Part shown: positions 51,514 to 59,509 of the stretch, one piece after another
How positions within the stretch are numbered: position 1 is the stretch's first letter
How the letters are laid out: every line of letters starts with the position of its first letter
Source: Microbacterium mitrae
Lineage (GTDB): Bacteria; Actinomycetota; Actinomycetes; Actinomycetales; Microbacteriaceae
DNA length: 64,000 nucleotides
Reading direction: 5' to 3'
Assembly: GCF_008017445.1 (NCBI RefSeq)
Contig: NZ_VRSW01000003.1
Location: 108,279-172,278, forward strand
Notes under the pieces: model-generated
The model's database searches: none
Told to the model about the DNA's origin: nothing
Seen by the model: only the letters and a program-made list of their open reading frames with translations
Translations under genes and position numbers: made by a program

Positions 51514-52206
51514 TTACAGCGTTGTGGTTCCGCTCGCTTCGCCCTGTCGCACCCAATAGTCGACGTCATCGACGTGCTGGGCCATGAGGGCTGCGGCGGC
51601 GGCGCCGTCAGCGGCGGCGATGGCGTCGACGATTGCCAGGTGTTCGGCGACGGTGCGCTCGACGATGCTGGTGTGCAGCGGGTCGAGGGTGACGTGCTCC
51701 AGCAACGGTTGCGCGATCAGGCTGGTGACCAACGCGGTGAGGTAGCGGTTGCCCGAGATGTCGCACAGCAGGCGGTGAAATCGGGTGCCGTGGGCGAGGT
51801 AGGCGGCGGGATCGGTGAGCTCGGCGACGGGCTTCAGCTCATCGCGCAGAGCCTGGACTTCTTCCGCAGTGGCGCTGCGGGCGGCTTCGGCGGCGGCGTG
51901 ACTTTGGAGAACGCGGCGAATGTGAAACATCTCGCCGAGCGCTCGGTCGTCGTGCATATCGGTCACGAAGGCGAGCGAGGTCAGCAGAACGTCGGGTTCG
52001 AGGCTGGTGACGTAGGTTCCGCCGCCGTGGCGCACATCAAGCACGCCAAGAAACGCGAGCGCCTTGACGGCTTCGCGTAGCGAGTTCCGCGAGATGCCGA
52101 ACTGCTCGCCCAGCTCGTGCTCGGGCGGCAACCGATCTCCCGGCCCCCATGTTCCGGAGACGATCATCGCCTTGATTTTGGCGATGGCGTCATCTGTGAG
52201 TGCCAT
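51514..52206 (-). CDS. GntR-family (FadR/FCD) transcriptional regulator
   Basis: A 230-residue repressor. The N-terminal winged helix is IVSGTWGPGDRLPPEHELGEQFGISRNSLREAVKAL (residues 15-50). The C-terminal FCD domain has metal/ligand residues in HGTRFHRLLCDISGNRY and AEHLAIVDAIAAADGAAAAALMAQHV. FadR-type regulators sense carboxylic acids or sugar acids; the target is unknown. The start has a TACCCT -10 box at 6 nt. It is divergent from the nucleosidase gene, across a gap containing a repeated GTTACCGTTCG. Confidence 0.92.
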   Translation of the reverse strand: MALTDDAIAKIKAMIVSGTWGPGDRLPPEHELGEQFGISRNSLREAVKALAFLGVLDVRHGGGTYVTSLEPDVLLTSLAFVTDMHDDRALGEMFHIRRVLQSHAAAEAARSATAEEVQALRDELKPVAELTDPAAYLAHGTRFHRLLCDISGNRYLTALVTSLIAQPLLEHVTLDPLHTSIVERTVAEHLAIVDAIAAADGAAAAALMAQHVDDVDYWVRQGEASGTTTL

Positions 52207-52212
52207 GGCACC

Positions 52213-52218
52213 AGGGTA
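52213..52218 (-). promoter_or_regulatory. -10 box TACCCT of the gntR gene (leaderless)
   Basis: TACCCT, 6 nt, ATG at 52206. Confidence 0.5.
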
Positions 52219-52264
52219 CGGGGTTCGCGCATGACCACCTATTTGGCGCGGGGGCCGCTCGGGC

Positions 52265-52300
52265 GTGGGTTACCGTTCGGGTGTGGATTACCGTTCGACG
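52265..52300. promoter_or_regulatory. 18-bp direct repeat TGG(G/A)TTACCGTTCG
   Basis: Two copies, TGGGTTACCGTTCGGG and TGGATTACCGTTCGAC, lie 18 bp apart in the gntR/nucleosidase divergent region. They may be regulator-binding sites or tandem promoters. Confidence 0.4.
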
Positions 52301-52341
52301 GGTGCCAGCGCCTAGCGTTGAGGCTGACCCCGGGAGGAACC

Positions 52342-52905
52342 ATGAAGCTGCTCGTTGCCGCCGCCGAAGCCGAACTGCAGGCATTTCCGTCGCACATTGA
52401 CGGATACGAAATCTTGGTGACCGGCATCGGCAAGCTGCGCGCCGCCGTGCGGTTGACGCAGGCGCTGGAGCGCGGCACCTATGACGAGATTCTGGTCGTC
52501 GGAACCGCGGGCTGCGTTGATGAGTCGCTGATGGCTGGCGTTCACGACATTTCGCGTGCGCTGCAGCACGATGTGCAGAATTTGGCCGGCGTTGTCGGCG
52601 AGCACGTGACGCTGCCGGCCGTAATCGAGCTTGAGCGCGACGGCGTGACCATCGCTACCGGTGACAGCTTCGTGGATGACTCGACCGTGGTGGCCACCGT
52701 GCGCGGGCTTGGCGCCTCGCTCATCGACATGGAATCGTACGCTTTCGCGTGGGTGGCGCAGGAGTATGGCGTGCCCCTGCGCATCGTGCGCGTGGTGTCT
52801 GACAAGGCAGAAGACGGCGCCACCGAACTGTGGGACGAGGTCGTCGCCCGCTGCAGCGTCGAGCTATGGGCCTGGATGCAGGCCGAGTACGGCGTCTCCG
52901 CGTAG
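52342..52905 (+). CDS. Nucleosidase (PNP/UDP-phosphorylase superfamily)
   Basis: A 187-residue protein of the MTA/SAH nucleosidase-like fold. It has EILVTGIGKLRAAVRLTQAL, the VGTAGCVDESL ribose-site strand, the TGDSFVDDS loop and the diagnostic DMESYAFAWVAQEYGVPLRIVRVVSDKA with the ribose-binding MESYA. It is shorter than typical MTANs (about 230 residues), as is common in an actinobacterial subgroup. It probably splits a nucleoside or SAM by-product. GGGAGG lies before the ATG at 52342. Confidence 0.88.
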   Translation: MKLLVAAAEAELQAFPSHIDGYEILVTGIGKLRAAVRLTQALERGTYDEILVVGTAGCVDESLMAGVHDISRALQHDVQNLAGVVGEHVTLPAVIELERDGVTIATGDSFVDDSTVVATVRGLGASLIDMESYAFAWVAQEYGVPLRIVRVVSDKAEDGATELWDEVVARCSVELWAWMQAEYGVSA

Positions 52906-53205
52906 GGGCTCTGGCGCGGCGCCGGGCTCTTTGGGTGCCGCACGGGCTCTTGGGCGTCGCACGACGCAGGCGCGGCCATATTTCCGGCGTCGCTCACCGC
53001 CGCGCATCATTTTGTCGTCGCTTTTGGTTCCGCGGGGCCCGAATCGGCCAATTTTCGACCACAAAATGAAATTCTGCCTGCAAAATGATGTGCTTCTGGC
53101 CCGCGGTGCTGCCGCGAGGCCGCAGTCGGCGGGCCAACTGGGTTGAGGCGCTGTCGGGCAGACGCGCCGTTGAACGAGCGTTCATTCTCGCGTTGAATGA
53201 GGCTC
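52906..53205. other. 300-nt gap with AT-rich inverted repeat
   Basis: No gene is seen. GCATCATTTTG (near 53005) and CAAAATGATGTGC (near 53083) form a loose inverted repeat across an AT-rich stretch that is unusual for this genome. GGGCTCTTGGG-like short repeats fill the first 60 nt. Confidence 0.4.
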
Positions 53206-54606
53206 ATGGACGACACCTTCGCAGATCTGTTTGGCGACATCTGGGGCATGGCGGGTGTTACTGGTGACGCCGGTGTGCCCGGTGACGCCGTGTCATTCAC
53301 CGGGCCGCGGGTGGTCTTGGCTTCGCCGTTCGACGTGACGGGATTGGCGACCGGCGCCGTGGCATCGGCGACGCTTGCGGTGGCGAGGTTGTTGGCGGAG
53401 CGTCGAGGTGAGCCGTTGGCGCCCGTGACCGTCGACAGCGGAATGGCGTGCGCGGCATTTCGGGGCGAGGCACTGTTCTCGCCGATCGGGTGGCAACTCG
53501 CCCCGCTGTGGGATCCGATTGCGGGCAACTATCGCGCCGCCGACGGCTGGATCAGACTGCACACCAACTACGCGCATCATCGAGCCGCCGTGCGCGACGT
53601 GCTCCGCGCCGAAGATCGAGATGGCGTGGCTACGGCAGTCGCAGCCTGGCGTACGGTCGATCTTGAAACAGCCATAGTTGCCGCCGGTGGGGCGGCCGCG
53701 GCCATGCACGCGCGCGACGAATGGTTAGCCTCGCCCGCGGGGCGCGCGACTGCCGGCGTTCCGCTTCTCGAATTTGACCAGGGTTCGTCGGGGTCTGCCC
53801 CCGCGTGGGCTGGCACCACCCCGACGTTGCCGTTGAGCGGGGTGCGCGTGCTCGATCTGACGCGCGTTATTGCCGGGCCAACCTGCACGAAGGTTCTCGC
53901 CTGGTACGGCGCTGACGTATTGCGCATCGACCCGCCAGGCTTTGAGGAGGTGGCATCTTTGCTTCCCGAGACGACCGTGGGCAAACGGTGTGCTGCGCTG
54001 GATCTGAACTCCATTGAGGGCCGCGCCCACTTCGAGGCCCTGTTGGCAGAGGCTGACGTTATCGTGCTCGGCCTGCGAGGGGACGCGCTCGCATCGCTCG
54101 GCTACACGGACGAGCGTTTGGCAGTGATCAATCCCGCCCTGATCGTCGCGCGACTGAATGCCTACGGGTGGGAAGGGCCATGGAAAAACCGACGCGGCTT
54201 CGACAGCCTCGTGCAGATGAGTTGCGGCATAGCAGCCGATGGTGCGGCCACGTTCGGGCGTGACGAGCCGACCCCGCTACCCGTGCAGGCACTCGACTAC
54301 GCGACCGGATGGTTCCTGGCGGCCGCCGTCGCTCGGGCGCTCACAACGCAGCTGACGAACGGGGCTACCACGCGCATTTCTGGGTCACTCGTCGCTACCG
54401 CGAACCTGCTTTACAGCCTGCCGCGCCCACCGCGCGCACTGACCGCCGCCGCCTCTGACGCCGTCGATTTGGAGGAGACAGCGACCGCCTGGGGGCAGGC
54501 GAAACGCGTGCCCATGCCAGGGCGCATCGCAGGCGTGGTTCCGCAGTGGCAGCACAACGCCGGTCCGCTCGCACGCCGCGACGCAGTCTGGAACAGCCGA
54601 GAGTAG
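53206..54606 (+). CDS. CaiB/BaiF family III CoA-transferase
   Basis: A 466-residue protein related to formyl-CoA and carnitine CoA-transferases. The signature lies in the second half: LSGVRVLDLTRVIAGPTCTKVLAWYGADVLRIDPPGFEE, then TVGKRCAALDLNSIEGR, YGWEGPWKNRRGFDSLVQMSCGIA and PLPVQALDYATGWFLAAAVARAL. The N-terminal half looks like a duplicated or degenerate CaiB domain with HTNYAHHRAAVRDVL. CoA donor and acceptor are unknown. TGAGG precedes the ATG at 53206. A strong terminator follows. Confidence 0.88.
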   Translation: MDDTFADLFGDIWGMAGVTGDAGVPGDAVSFTGPRVVLASPFDVTGLATGAVASATLAVARLLAERRGEPLAPVTVDSGMACAAFRGEALFSPIGWQLAPLWDPIAGNYRAADGWIRLHTNYAHHRAAVRDVLRAEDRDGVATAVAAWRTVDLETAIVAAGGAAAAMHARDEWLASPAGRATAGVPLLEFDQGSSGSAPAWAGTTPTLPLSGVRVLDLTRVIAGPTCTKVLAWYGADVLRIDPPGFEEVASLLPETTVGKRCAALDLNSIEGRAHFEALLAEADVIVLGLRGDALASLGYTDERLAVINPALIVARLNAYGWEGPWKNRRGFDSLVQMSCGIAADGAATFGRDEPTPLPVQALDYATGWFLAAAVARALTTQLTNGATTRISGSLVATANLLYSLPRPPRALTAAASDAVDLEETATAWGQAKRVPMPGRIAGVVPQWQHNAGPLARRDAVWNSRE

Positions 54607-54620
54607 CCGTCTGAAGACAG

Positions 54621-54662
54621 CACAACGCCCCGTCGGCTGAGCCAGACGGGGCGTTGTGTTTG
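54621..54662. terminator. Terminator between the CaiB gene and cspA
   Basis: A perfect 14-bp stem CACAACGCCCCGTC / GACGGGGCGTTGTG with a 10-nt loop, followed by TTTGTT on the plus strand. It can serve both convergent genes. Confidence 0.88.
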
Positions 54663-54669
54663 TTACGGA

Positions 54670-54873
54670 TTACAGCGCGACGATGTTCGCAGCCTGCATG
54701 CCCTTGGGGCCCTGCTCAGCGTCGAATTCGACCTTCTGTCCTTCGCGCAGCTCCTTGAAGCCTGAACCGACGATTGCGCTATAGTGCGCAAAGAGGTCTG
54801 CGGATCCGTCATCGGGAGCGATGAAGCCGTAGCCCTTTTCGCCGTTGAACCATTTCACGGTGCCAGTGGCCAT
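54670..54873 (-). CDS. cspA: Cold-shock protein (CspA family)
   Basis: A 67-residue single cold-shock domain that binds single-stranded RNA and DNA and melts mRNA structure. RNP1 is KGYGFI and RNP2 is DLFAHYSAI (LFAHY instead of the usual VFVHF). Full length and start [17 protein letters not shown] are typical. AAAGGAAAG precedes the ATG, and a short hairpin lies in the leader. Confidence 0.97.
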   Translation of the reverse strand: MATGTVKWFNGEKGYGFIAPDDGSADLFAHYSAIVGSGFKELREGQKVEFDAEQGPKGMQAANIVAL

Positions 54874-54894
54874 CGTGTCTTTCCTTTGTTATGC

Positions 54895-54912
54895 CGACCG
54901 CTTGTGCGGTCG
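54895..54912 (-). promoter_or_regulatory. CGACCGC-TTGT-GCGGTCG hairpin in the cspA leader
   Basis: A perfect 7-bp stem with a 4-nt loop, 22 nt before the cspA ATG. It could act in cold-responsive mRNA structure or end the upstream small gene. Confidence 0.45.
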
Positions 54913-54915
54913 CTA

Positions 54916-55182
54916 TCATCTTCTCACCATTTTGCGGGCTTTTGCACGCAAAATTGGTCGAGTTTTTGCACGAGCGTGCTGCACGGCGTCTTGCGCGAGT
55001 GCACGTGTGCGGTACTTTCCGAGGCGTTCGCCTCGGGCACCGTGGGCAAAATAGCCCGCGGCGGGTGCGACGGCAATGAAGCCGGCGTATTCGCCTTCGT
55101 GGGTTGCCACGAAGACGTCGTCGTCGGCTTGGAGCCAACGCAAATCGAAGGGCACGGCCTCAACGCCGCTGAGAACAGACAA
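54916..55182 (-). CDS. Small protein upstream of cspA (88 aa)
   Basis: Probable coding region. It reads LRWLQADDDVFVATHEGEYAGFIAVA, then GYFAHGARGERLGKYRTRALAQDAVQHA and a basic C-terminus (RPILRAKARKMVRR). The pattern of strands and a helix resembles small actinobacterial proteins of unknown function. An in-frame stop lies two codons before a TTG at 55182, so that TTG (or a later GTG) must be the start; no good Shine-Dalgarno is seen. It precedes cspA by 42 nt on the same strand. Confidence 0.5.
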   Translation of the reverse strand: MSVLSGVEAVPFDLRWLQADDDVFVATHEGEYAGFIAVAPAAGYFAHGARGERLGKYRTRALAQDAVQHARAKTRPILRAKARKMVRR

Positions 55183-55412
55183 AATTTACAACTTTCTGAC
55201 GCACGCAAACGCGCACGTAAATCAATGGTTCCGGAACCGGAACGTGAGTTGACGCGGAGCCGTCATTGGCATCTGCATCGGGAGTTGGTGGGCGGGTGCG
55301 AACCCGCGAACTCTCTACTTTAGCAGACGGCGCGGGTGGCGCCTGGGAACGGGGTGTGACCGTGTGGCTGTTCGCGGGCGCGTGGTGTGACGGGGTCGGA
55401 ACCGCCGGGTTG

Positions 55413-55470
55413 CGTTGCGTGCGTCCGTGCGTGCGTGCGTGCGTGCGTGCGTGCGGGCGTGCGGGCGGTT
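55413..55470. repeat. (GTGC)n microsatellite
   Basis: About nine GTGC/GTCC/GGGC tetranucleotide units run up to the second 90-bp palindromic element. The stretch 55183-55682 contains only this tract, the element and GGGTTGCGGG short repeats. Confidence 0.8.
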
Positions 55471-55482
55471 GCGGGTTGGGGC

Positions 55483-55572
55483 GGAGCAGGGGATGGCTGC
55501 GACGATATCTCCGGGCCACCCTGCGGGTGGCCTGCCAGACCCGCCAATATCGTCTCCGCCATCCCCTGCTCC
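55483..55572. repeat. 90-bp nested palindromic element, copy 2
   Basis: Same sequence as 18688-18777 apart from a few substitutions, with the outer arms here pairing better (GGAGCAGGGGATGGC... / ...GCCATCCCCTGCTCC) and the inner GGCCACCC-TGC-GGGTGGCC hairpin unchanged. Both copies are followed by TT(C/T)GGAGGCAGG and preceded by GTGC-rich tracts. Confidence 0.8.
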
Positions 55573-55682
55573 TTTGGAGGCAGGGACCGGGTTGCGCGGT
55601 TGGCTGGGTTGGGTTGCCGGGTTGCGGGGGTCGCTGGTTGAGCGTGGCCGGGTTGGGCTGGCCGGGTTGCGGGGGTGCTGGG

Positions 55683-56153
55683 TTAGTTGTCGTGTTCGGT
55701 TTGGATGTGGGCGATTTCTGCGTTGCTGTTGTGGCCGACGTAGATCTTGAGGCGGGCGTCGTCATTGAGCACGGCGTGGAGTGCCTCGCGGGTACTGTCG
55801 GCTTCGCGGCTGAATGCGGTGGCGATGAGATCGGCGTAAGGCGCGGTCTGCGAGTCGGCCTGCCAGACAGACGCGGGGGCAAGGGCGGTCGCAACGGCGT
55901 CGATGGAGTCAGCGGTGAGGTCGGTGCCCGAGGCCGCTGCGATCTGTTCGGCGTCGAGCTGGAAGATCGTCTTGTAGCTGTCGGAGTAAGCGATCGTGAC
56001 GAACGTCTCCGCCGGAGCGGGCGTTGGCTGCGTCGTCTCGGAGGCGGAACCACTGGGCGCGGTTGTCTCGCTGCCGGGCTGTTGCGCTGGTGCGCAGGCG
56101 GTGAGACCGAGCATGACGGTGAGGGCGATGGCGAGAACAGATGTGCGGCGCAT
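55683..56153 (-). CDS. Putative lipoprotein (156 aa)
   Basis: A secreted lipoprotein of unknown function. A signal peptide with lipobox LTAC (Cys near 20) is followed by a Ser/Thr/Pro/Glu-rich linker (about 22-50) and a small alpha/beta domain (VTIAYSDSYKTIFQLDAEQI; REALHAVLNDDARLKIYVGHNSN). The earlier Met in the frame is not needed, since the signal peptide starts at 56153 (MRRTSVLAIALTV). Confidence 0.8.
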   Translation of the reverse strand: MRRTSVLAIALTVMLGLTACAPAQQPGSETTAPSGSASETTQPTPAPAETFVTIAYSDSYKTIFQLDAEQIAAASGTDLTADSIDAVATALAPASVWQADSQTAPYADLIATAFSREADSTREALHAVLNDDARLKIYVGHNSNAEIAHIQTEHDN

Positions 56154-56273
56154 AACGGCTTTCTGGCGGCGGCGCGGCCGGTGACGGACAGAACTTTTCA
56201 CCTTAGCCGCGCGCTCTGAGCAACCCCTGGGCGGTACGGCCACGGCTTGCGGTAGGGGAGCTGCCGCACCGGG

Positions 56274-56705
56274 TTACGGCATGACGCGGGCGACAGCTTC
56301 GGCGAACCAGCGTGCGTACGCATGCCATGGTTCCGTCGTTCCGCGAATTGCCGACGTGTGCGCAACGAGTTCGGGGGCGGCGTCGAACCATTCGCCACCG
56401 AGTCGTAGGTGGGCGAACTGCTCGTGGCGGGAGTGTTCTGTGTGGCGATCGCCCGGCTCGAAGGCGAGCAGTTCGTCGTGTTTGATCGCGGCGAGGCGCT
56501 GGCGGGGGCTTGCCGTGGTTCCGATTTTGATGCGCTGGTCAAAGCGCAAGTAGTAGACGATGTCGATGCGGGGGAGGGGGATGCCGGCATCGATTGTATC
56601 GCCGACGCGCCAGCCGCAGACGCCGCAGCGTATGCCGCCGCTGTCGCGCACGCCGGTCGTCGCCCGGCACAAAAGGCACGGTCGTTCAAGCTCGACGGTG
56701 GGCAC
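56274..56705 (-). CDS. T5orf172 / GIY-YIG-like domain protein with zinc ribbon
   Basis: A 143-residue protein. The N-terminus has two CxxC pairs (CLLC and CGVC) forming a probable zinc ribbon, followed by a T5orf172-type GIY-YIG domain: IVYYLRFDQRIKIGTTASPRQRLAAI, then GDRHTEHSRHEQFAHLRLGGEWF. The family is linked to DNA binding or nicking in phages and mobile elements. The GTG start is 5 nt from a TAACGT box. It lies 1.3 kb upstream of the Wadjet operon on the opposite strand; a functional link is not shown. Confidence 0.82.
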   Translation of the reverse strand: MPTVELERPCLLCRATTGVRDSGGIRCGVCGWRVGDTIDAGIPLPRIDIVYYLRFDQRIKIGTTASPRQRLAAIKHDELLAFEPGDRHTEHSRHEQFAHLRLGGEWFDAAPELVAHTSAIRGTTEPWHAYARWFAEAVARVMP

Positions 56706-56798
56706 GATTTACGTTATCGCGGGGCGCCGACATCGCCGGATTCACCGGTGTTACTGCGGAGTAGTGCGTGTAGGGCGCGCGTTTGAGAGGATTCAGGA

Positions 56799-57893
56799 AT
56801 GAATGCACCCCTGGGTTCGTCGCAGACGCGAGAAGTTCGGTCCACGCGATTCGCGATCATCGCGTTTGTACTGGGCGCCCTGTTGGGTATTTTGGTCGCT
56901 GGTGGCAGGCATTTGCCGGTTGGCGGGCCCGAGTCGTGGGGCAACATTGCCGCATGGGTGACGGGCGCTCTCACCGGTTTGGGCTTCGCGTTGGCGTATC
57001 TGCTGCCGGGTGGCGGGCGTAGCGAGCCGCGCCTGCGGTGGCGACACGAGGTTCCGCTCGTCAAGCGCATCATCGACCTCGTTGCGCTCACCGGTGCCAC
57101 CGCGATGCTGAACTACCTGATCGTGATGGCCGTCGCAGCGGTGTTTGAGATGGGCTTTCGCGGGCTCATGATCGACCCGCTTGGCGGCGGCGTGCTGGTC
57201 GGTTTTGCCGCGGCCGCGATGACGTACGGCGCGGCGCTCGCGGGGTCTCGGGTGTCGGGAACGTCGGTTGCGACGCTCGCGATTTCGGTGCTGTTCATCG
57301 GAACCGTGGCGAGCATGGTGAGTTCGCCAGACGCGTCGTGGTGGCAACTACACTTCTCGGAGCTGGGCAATACCGCGGGCGTGACCGGCTATCGTTTCAA
57401 CCTCGCGCTCATCACGACCGGCCTCGTGATTACGGTGCTGGCGGGCTATGTGCGGCAAGATTTCGCGAGCGGTCTGCGCCGCCGAGGCTTTGACGTCGGG
57501 CGCCGGCCGAAGCTGCTCGGCGTGCTGTTTGGCGGCATCGGTGTCTGCATGATGGTCGTCGGTCTCGTGCCCGACGCGGAGAACTTCGCCGTGCACGTCA
57601 GCGCGGGGTCGGGCATGGTGGTGCTGTTTGGCGCCTTCGCGTTTGTTTCGCTGCGCTACATTCCTGACCTCCCTCGCGACCTGATCGCGTTTACGACGGT
57701 TGTCGTCGTCGGCATCATTGTCGCGGTGCTGCTGTGGGTTCCGATCGGCTACTACAACCTCACCGGCATGGAACTCGTCGCCGCCGGCCTACTCTTCGCG
57801 TGGCTCATGGTGTTCGTACGCGCCGTCGAGGCGTATGGGGCGGTTGATGATGATGATGCGGGTTCTGCGGTGGCGGAACATCGAGATGGGTAG
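56799..57893 (+). CDS. Multi-pass membrane protein, DUF998-like
   Basis: A 364-residue integral membrane protein with about ten hydrophobic segments (for example FAIIAFVLGALLGILVAGG; MLNYLIVMAVAAVFEMGF; VVVVGIIVAVLLWVPIGYY) and an acidic C-terminal tail (VDDDDAGSAVAEHRDG). The central GNTAGVTGYRFNLALITTGLVI fits DUF998-type proteins. Function is unknown. AGGA lies before the ATG. It is the last gene before the Wadjet operon and is separated from it by 137 nt. Confidence 0.78.
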   Translation: MNAPLGSSQTREVRSTRFAIIAFVLGALLGILVAGGRHLPVGGPESWGNIAAWVTGALTGLGFALAYLLPGGGRSEPRLRWRHEVPLVKRIIDLVALTGATAMLNYLIVMAVAAVFEMGFRGLMIDPLGGGVLVGFAAAAMTYGAALAGSRVSGTSVATLAISVLFIGTVASMVSSPDASWWQLHFSELGNTAGVTGYRFNLALITTGLVITVLAGYVRQDFASGLRRRGFDVGRRPKLLGVLFGGIGVCMMVVGLVPDAENFAVHVSAGSGMVVLFGAFAFVSLRYIPDLPRDLIAFTTVVVVGIIVAVLLWVPIGYYNLTGMELVAAGLLFAWLMVFVRAVEAYGAVDDDDAGSAVAEHRDG

Positions 57894-58030
57894 GAGATGC
57901 AACGGAAATTGACGTGCGGTAATGCAATCATTCGTGCGCTGTCGACAGAAATCCCAGAGCAGGTCAAGAATGTCGGCACCCACCGGCATGATTAACGAAA
58001 TTCAAGTACTTCTACGGCGAGGGCACGAAC

Positions 58031-59509
58031 ATGAGTGAGATTGGTGGTGAGTTGGCACGCACGATTGAAACGTTCGACCAGCCGACGCTGACATTGATCC
58101 ATCAGACGCATGCGCCTGTAGTGGTCGCGGTTCTCAACTCGTGCTTCTCTCGCGAGATCCGACTTGTTGGCACGGCGCGGCTTCACACGATGGTCGAGCA
58201 GATGCTTGCCGAGATCTCCACCAGCGGGCGAGACGTCACGATCCCGACAGGTACGGGTCGCGAGGTCTGCATGAAGTGGATGAAGGCGCAGTGGCTCATT
58301 CGCTCGGCGACTGAGGACGGCTCCGAGGTCTACTCATTGACCTCTCACGCACAACAGGCGATTGACTTCATGGCGAACCTGCGACAGGAGCGCACAGGCT
58401 TAAGTGAGCACCGCGTCGCGAACATAATTGCAACCGCTCGGCGCATCAACCGCGAAAGTAACCCTGATCGCAATGCTCGTGTCGCGATCCTCGAGGCTGA
58501 ATACGTCGAGATCGGTGTGGAACTTGACCGGCTCCGAGCAGGTGGAGAGATAAAGCGCATGTCGGATGACCGACTACTGGAAGGATTCGCGGAACTGCTC
58601 TCGCTCGTCGCGCAACTGCCATCAGACTTCAAACGTGTCGAAGAATCGTTCCGCGCTGTGCGCAGCGAAATCCTCGAAGACTTTCGTGCCGAGCGACGGG
58701 CGCCGGGTGACGTGATCGATCGCTACCTTGACCGCATAGATAACCTCGTCACAGCGACCGCGGAGGGTCGAGCATTTGAGGGCGCATTTGCGCTCCTACG
58801 TGATGACGCACTGCTGCAGCAGTTGCGTGCTGACGTTAACGTGCTCATCGAGCAGGGGGAGTTGTTTCTGGTCGACCGTGACCGCACAGACCTCCGAGGT
58901 ATCGTCCCGTTGATGCGTGCGGGCTTGGACTCAGCGATGGATCAGCGAAGTCGCATCACAGAGGTCCTCCGTACCTACATCACCTCGCGCGATCCTGGCC
59001 AGGATCAAGAGTTCGATGCTTTGCTTCGAGAGCTCGAAGGTGCCGTCGCGAAGTGGCTCGGCGTGGCAGGTGCACGAGCTACGGTCCCGATGGAACTACT
59101 GCCGGGGAAGCCTGAGATCGAGACACTCAAGGAGCGGTACTACGACCCCTCTGATGATCGACCGTTGCCGGAATTTGAGGTGGTGGACGGCGAGAGCCCG
59201 GAAGCAATGTCACTGAATGAGCTACGTCGGTTTGGCGGGCCGCATCTCGAGCAACTCGGCGAGGCCCTCTTCTCCGCCGAGGGGCGTATTGACGAATGGA
59301 CGCTCAGCGGAGTCTTTTCCACGCTGCCGGCGGATGCGCGCCGGCCGGTCGACATGCTCGGCCTATTTCACCTGGCAACCAACAGCGACGGGCTGATCAA
59401 GATCGACGACGAGGAGTTGTACTCCACGGTCAGGCCGGATGGCACTCGCGCAACGTTCATGGCACCGCTGTATGTGCCAGGAGAACAGCAAGCAGAGGAC
59501 GAACCGTGA
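58031..59509 (+). CDS. jetA: Wadjet defence protein JetA (DUF3375)
   Basis: A 492-residue protein matching the JetA/DUF3375 (MukF/kleisin-like) subunit of type I Wadjet, which detects circular plasmids and triggers their cleavage. The opening LTLIHQTHAPVVVAVLNSCFSREIR with winged-helix features, the helical middle (about 100-320) and the acidic C-terminus ending GEQQAEDEP are typical. It should bind the JetC ATPase heads. GAGGG precedes the ATG. The stop overlaps jetB's GTG. The GC level is lower than in the rest of the window. Confidence 0.9.
   Translation: MSEIGGELARTIETFDQPTLTLIHQTHAPVVVAVLNSCFSREIRLVGTARLHTMVEQMLAEISTSGRDVTIPTGTGREVCMKWMKAQWLIRSATEDGSEVYSLTSHAQQAIDFMANLRQERTGLSEHRVANIIATARRINRESNPDRNARVAILEAEYVEIGVELDRLRAGGEIKRMSDDRLLEGFAELLSLVAQLPSDFKRVEESFRAVRSEILEDFRAERRAPGDVIDRYLDRIDNLVTATAEGRAFEGAFALLRDDALLQQLRADVNVLIEQGELFLVDRDRTDLRGIVPLMRAGLDSAMDQRSRITEVLRTYITSRDPGQDQEFDALLRELEGAVAKWLGVAGARATVPMELLPGKPEIETLKERYYDPSDDRPLPEFEVVDGESPEAMSLNELRRFGGPHLEQLGEALFSAEGRIDEWTLSGVFSTLPADARRPVDMLGLFHLATNSDGLIKIDDEELYSTVRPDGTRATFMAPLYVPGEQQAEDEP

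Noticed and set aside
56274-56705. T5orf172 protein as part of the Wadjet system
   Set aside because: It is on the opposite strand, 1.3 kb away, with a membrane-protein gene between; no evidence of a link beyond proximity.
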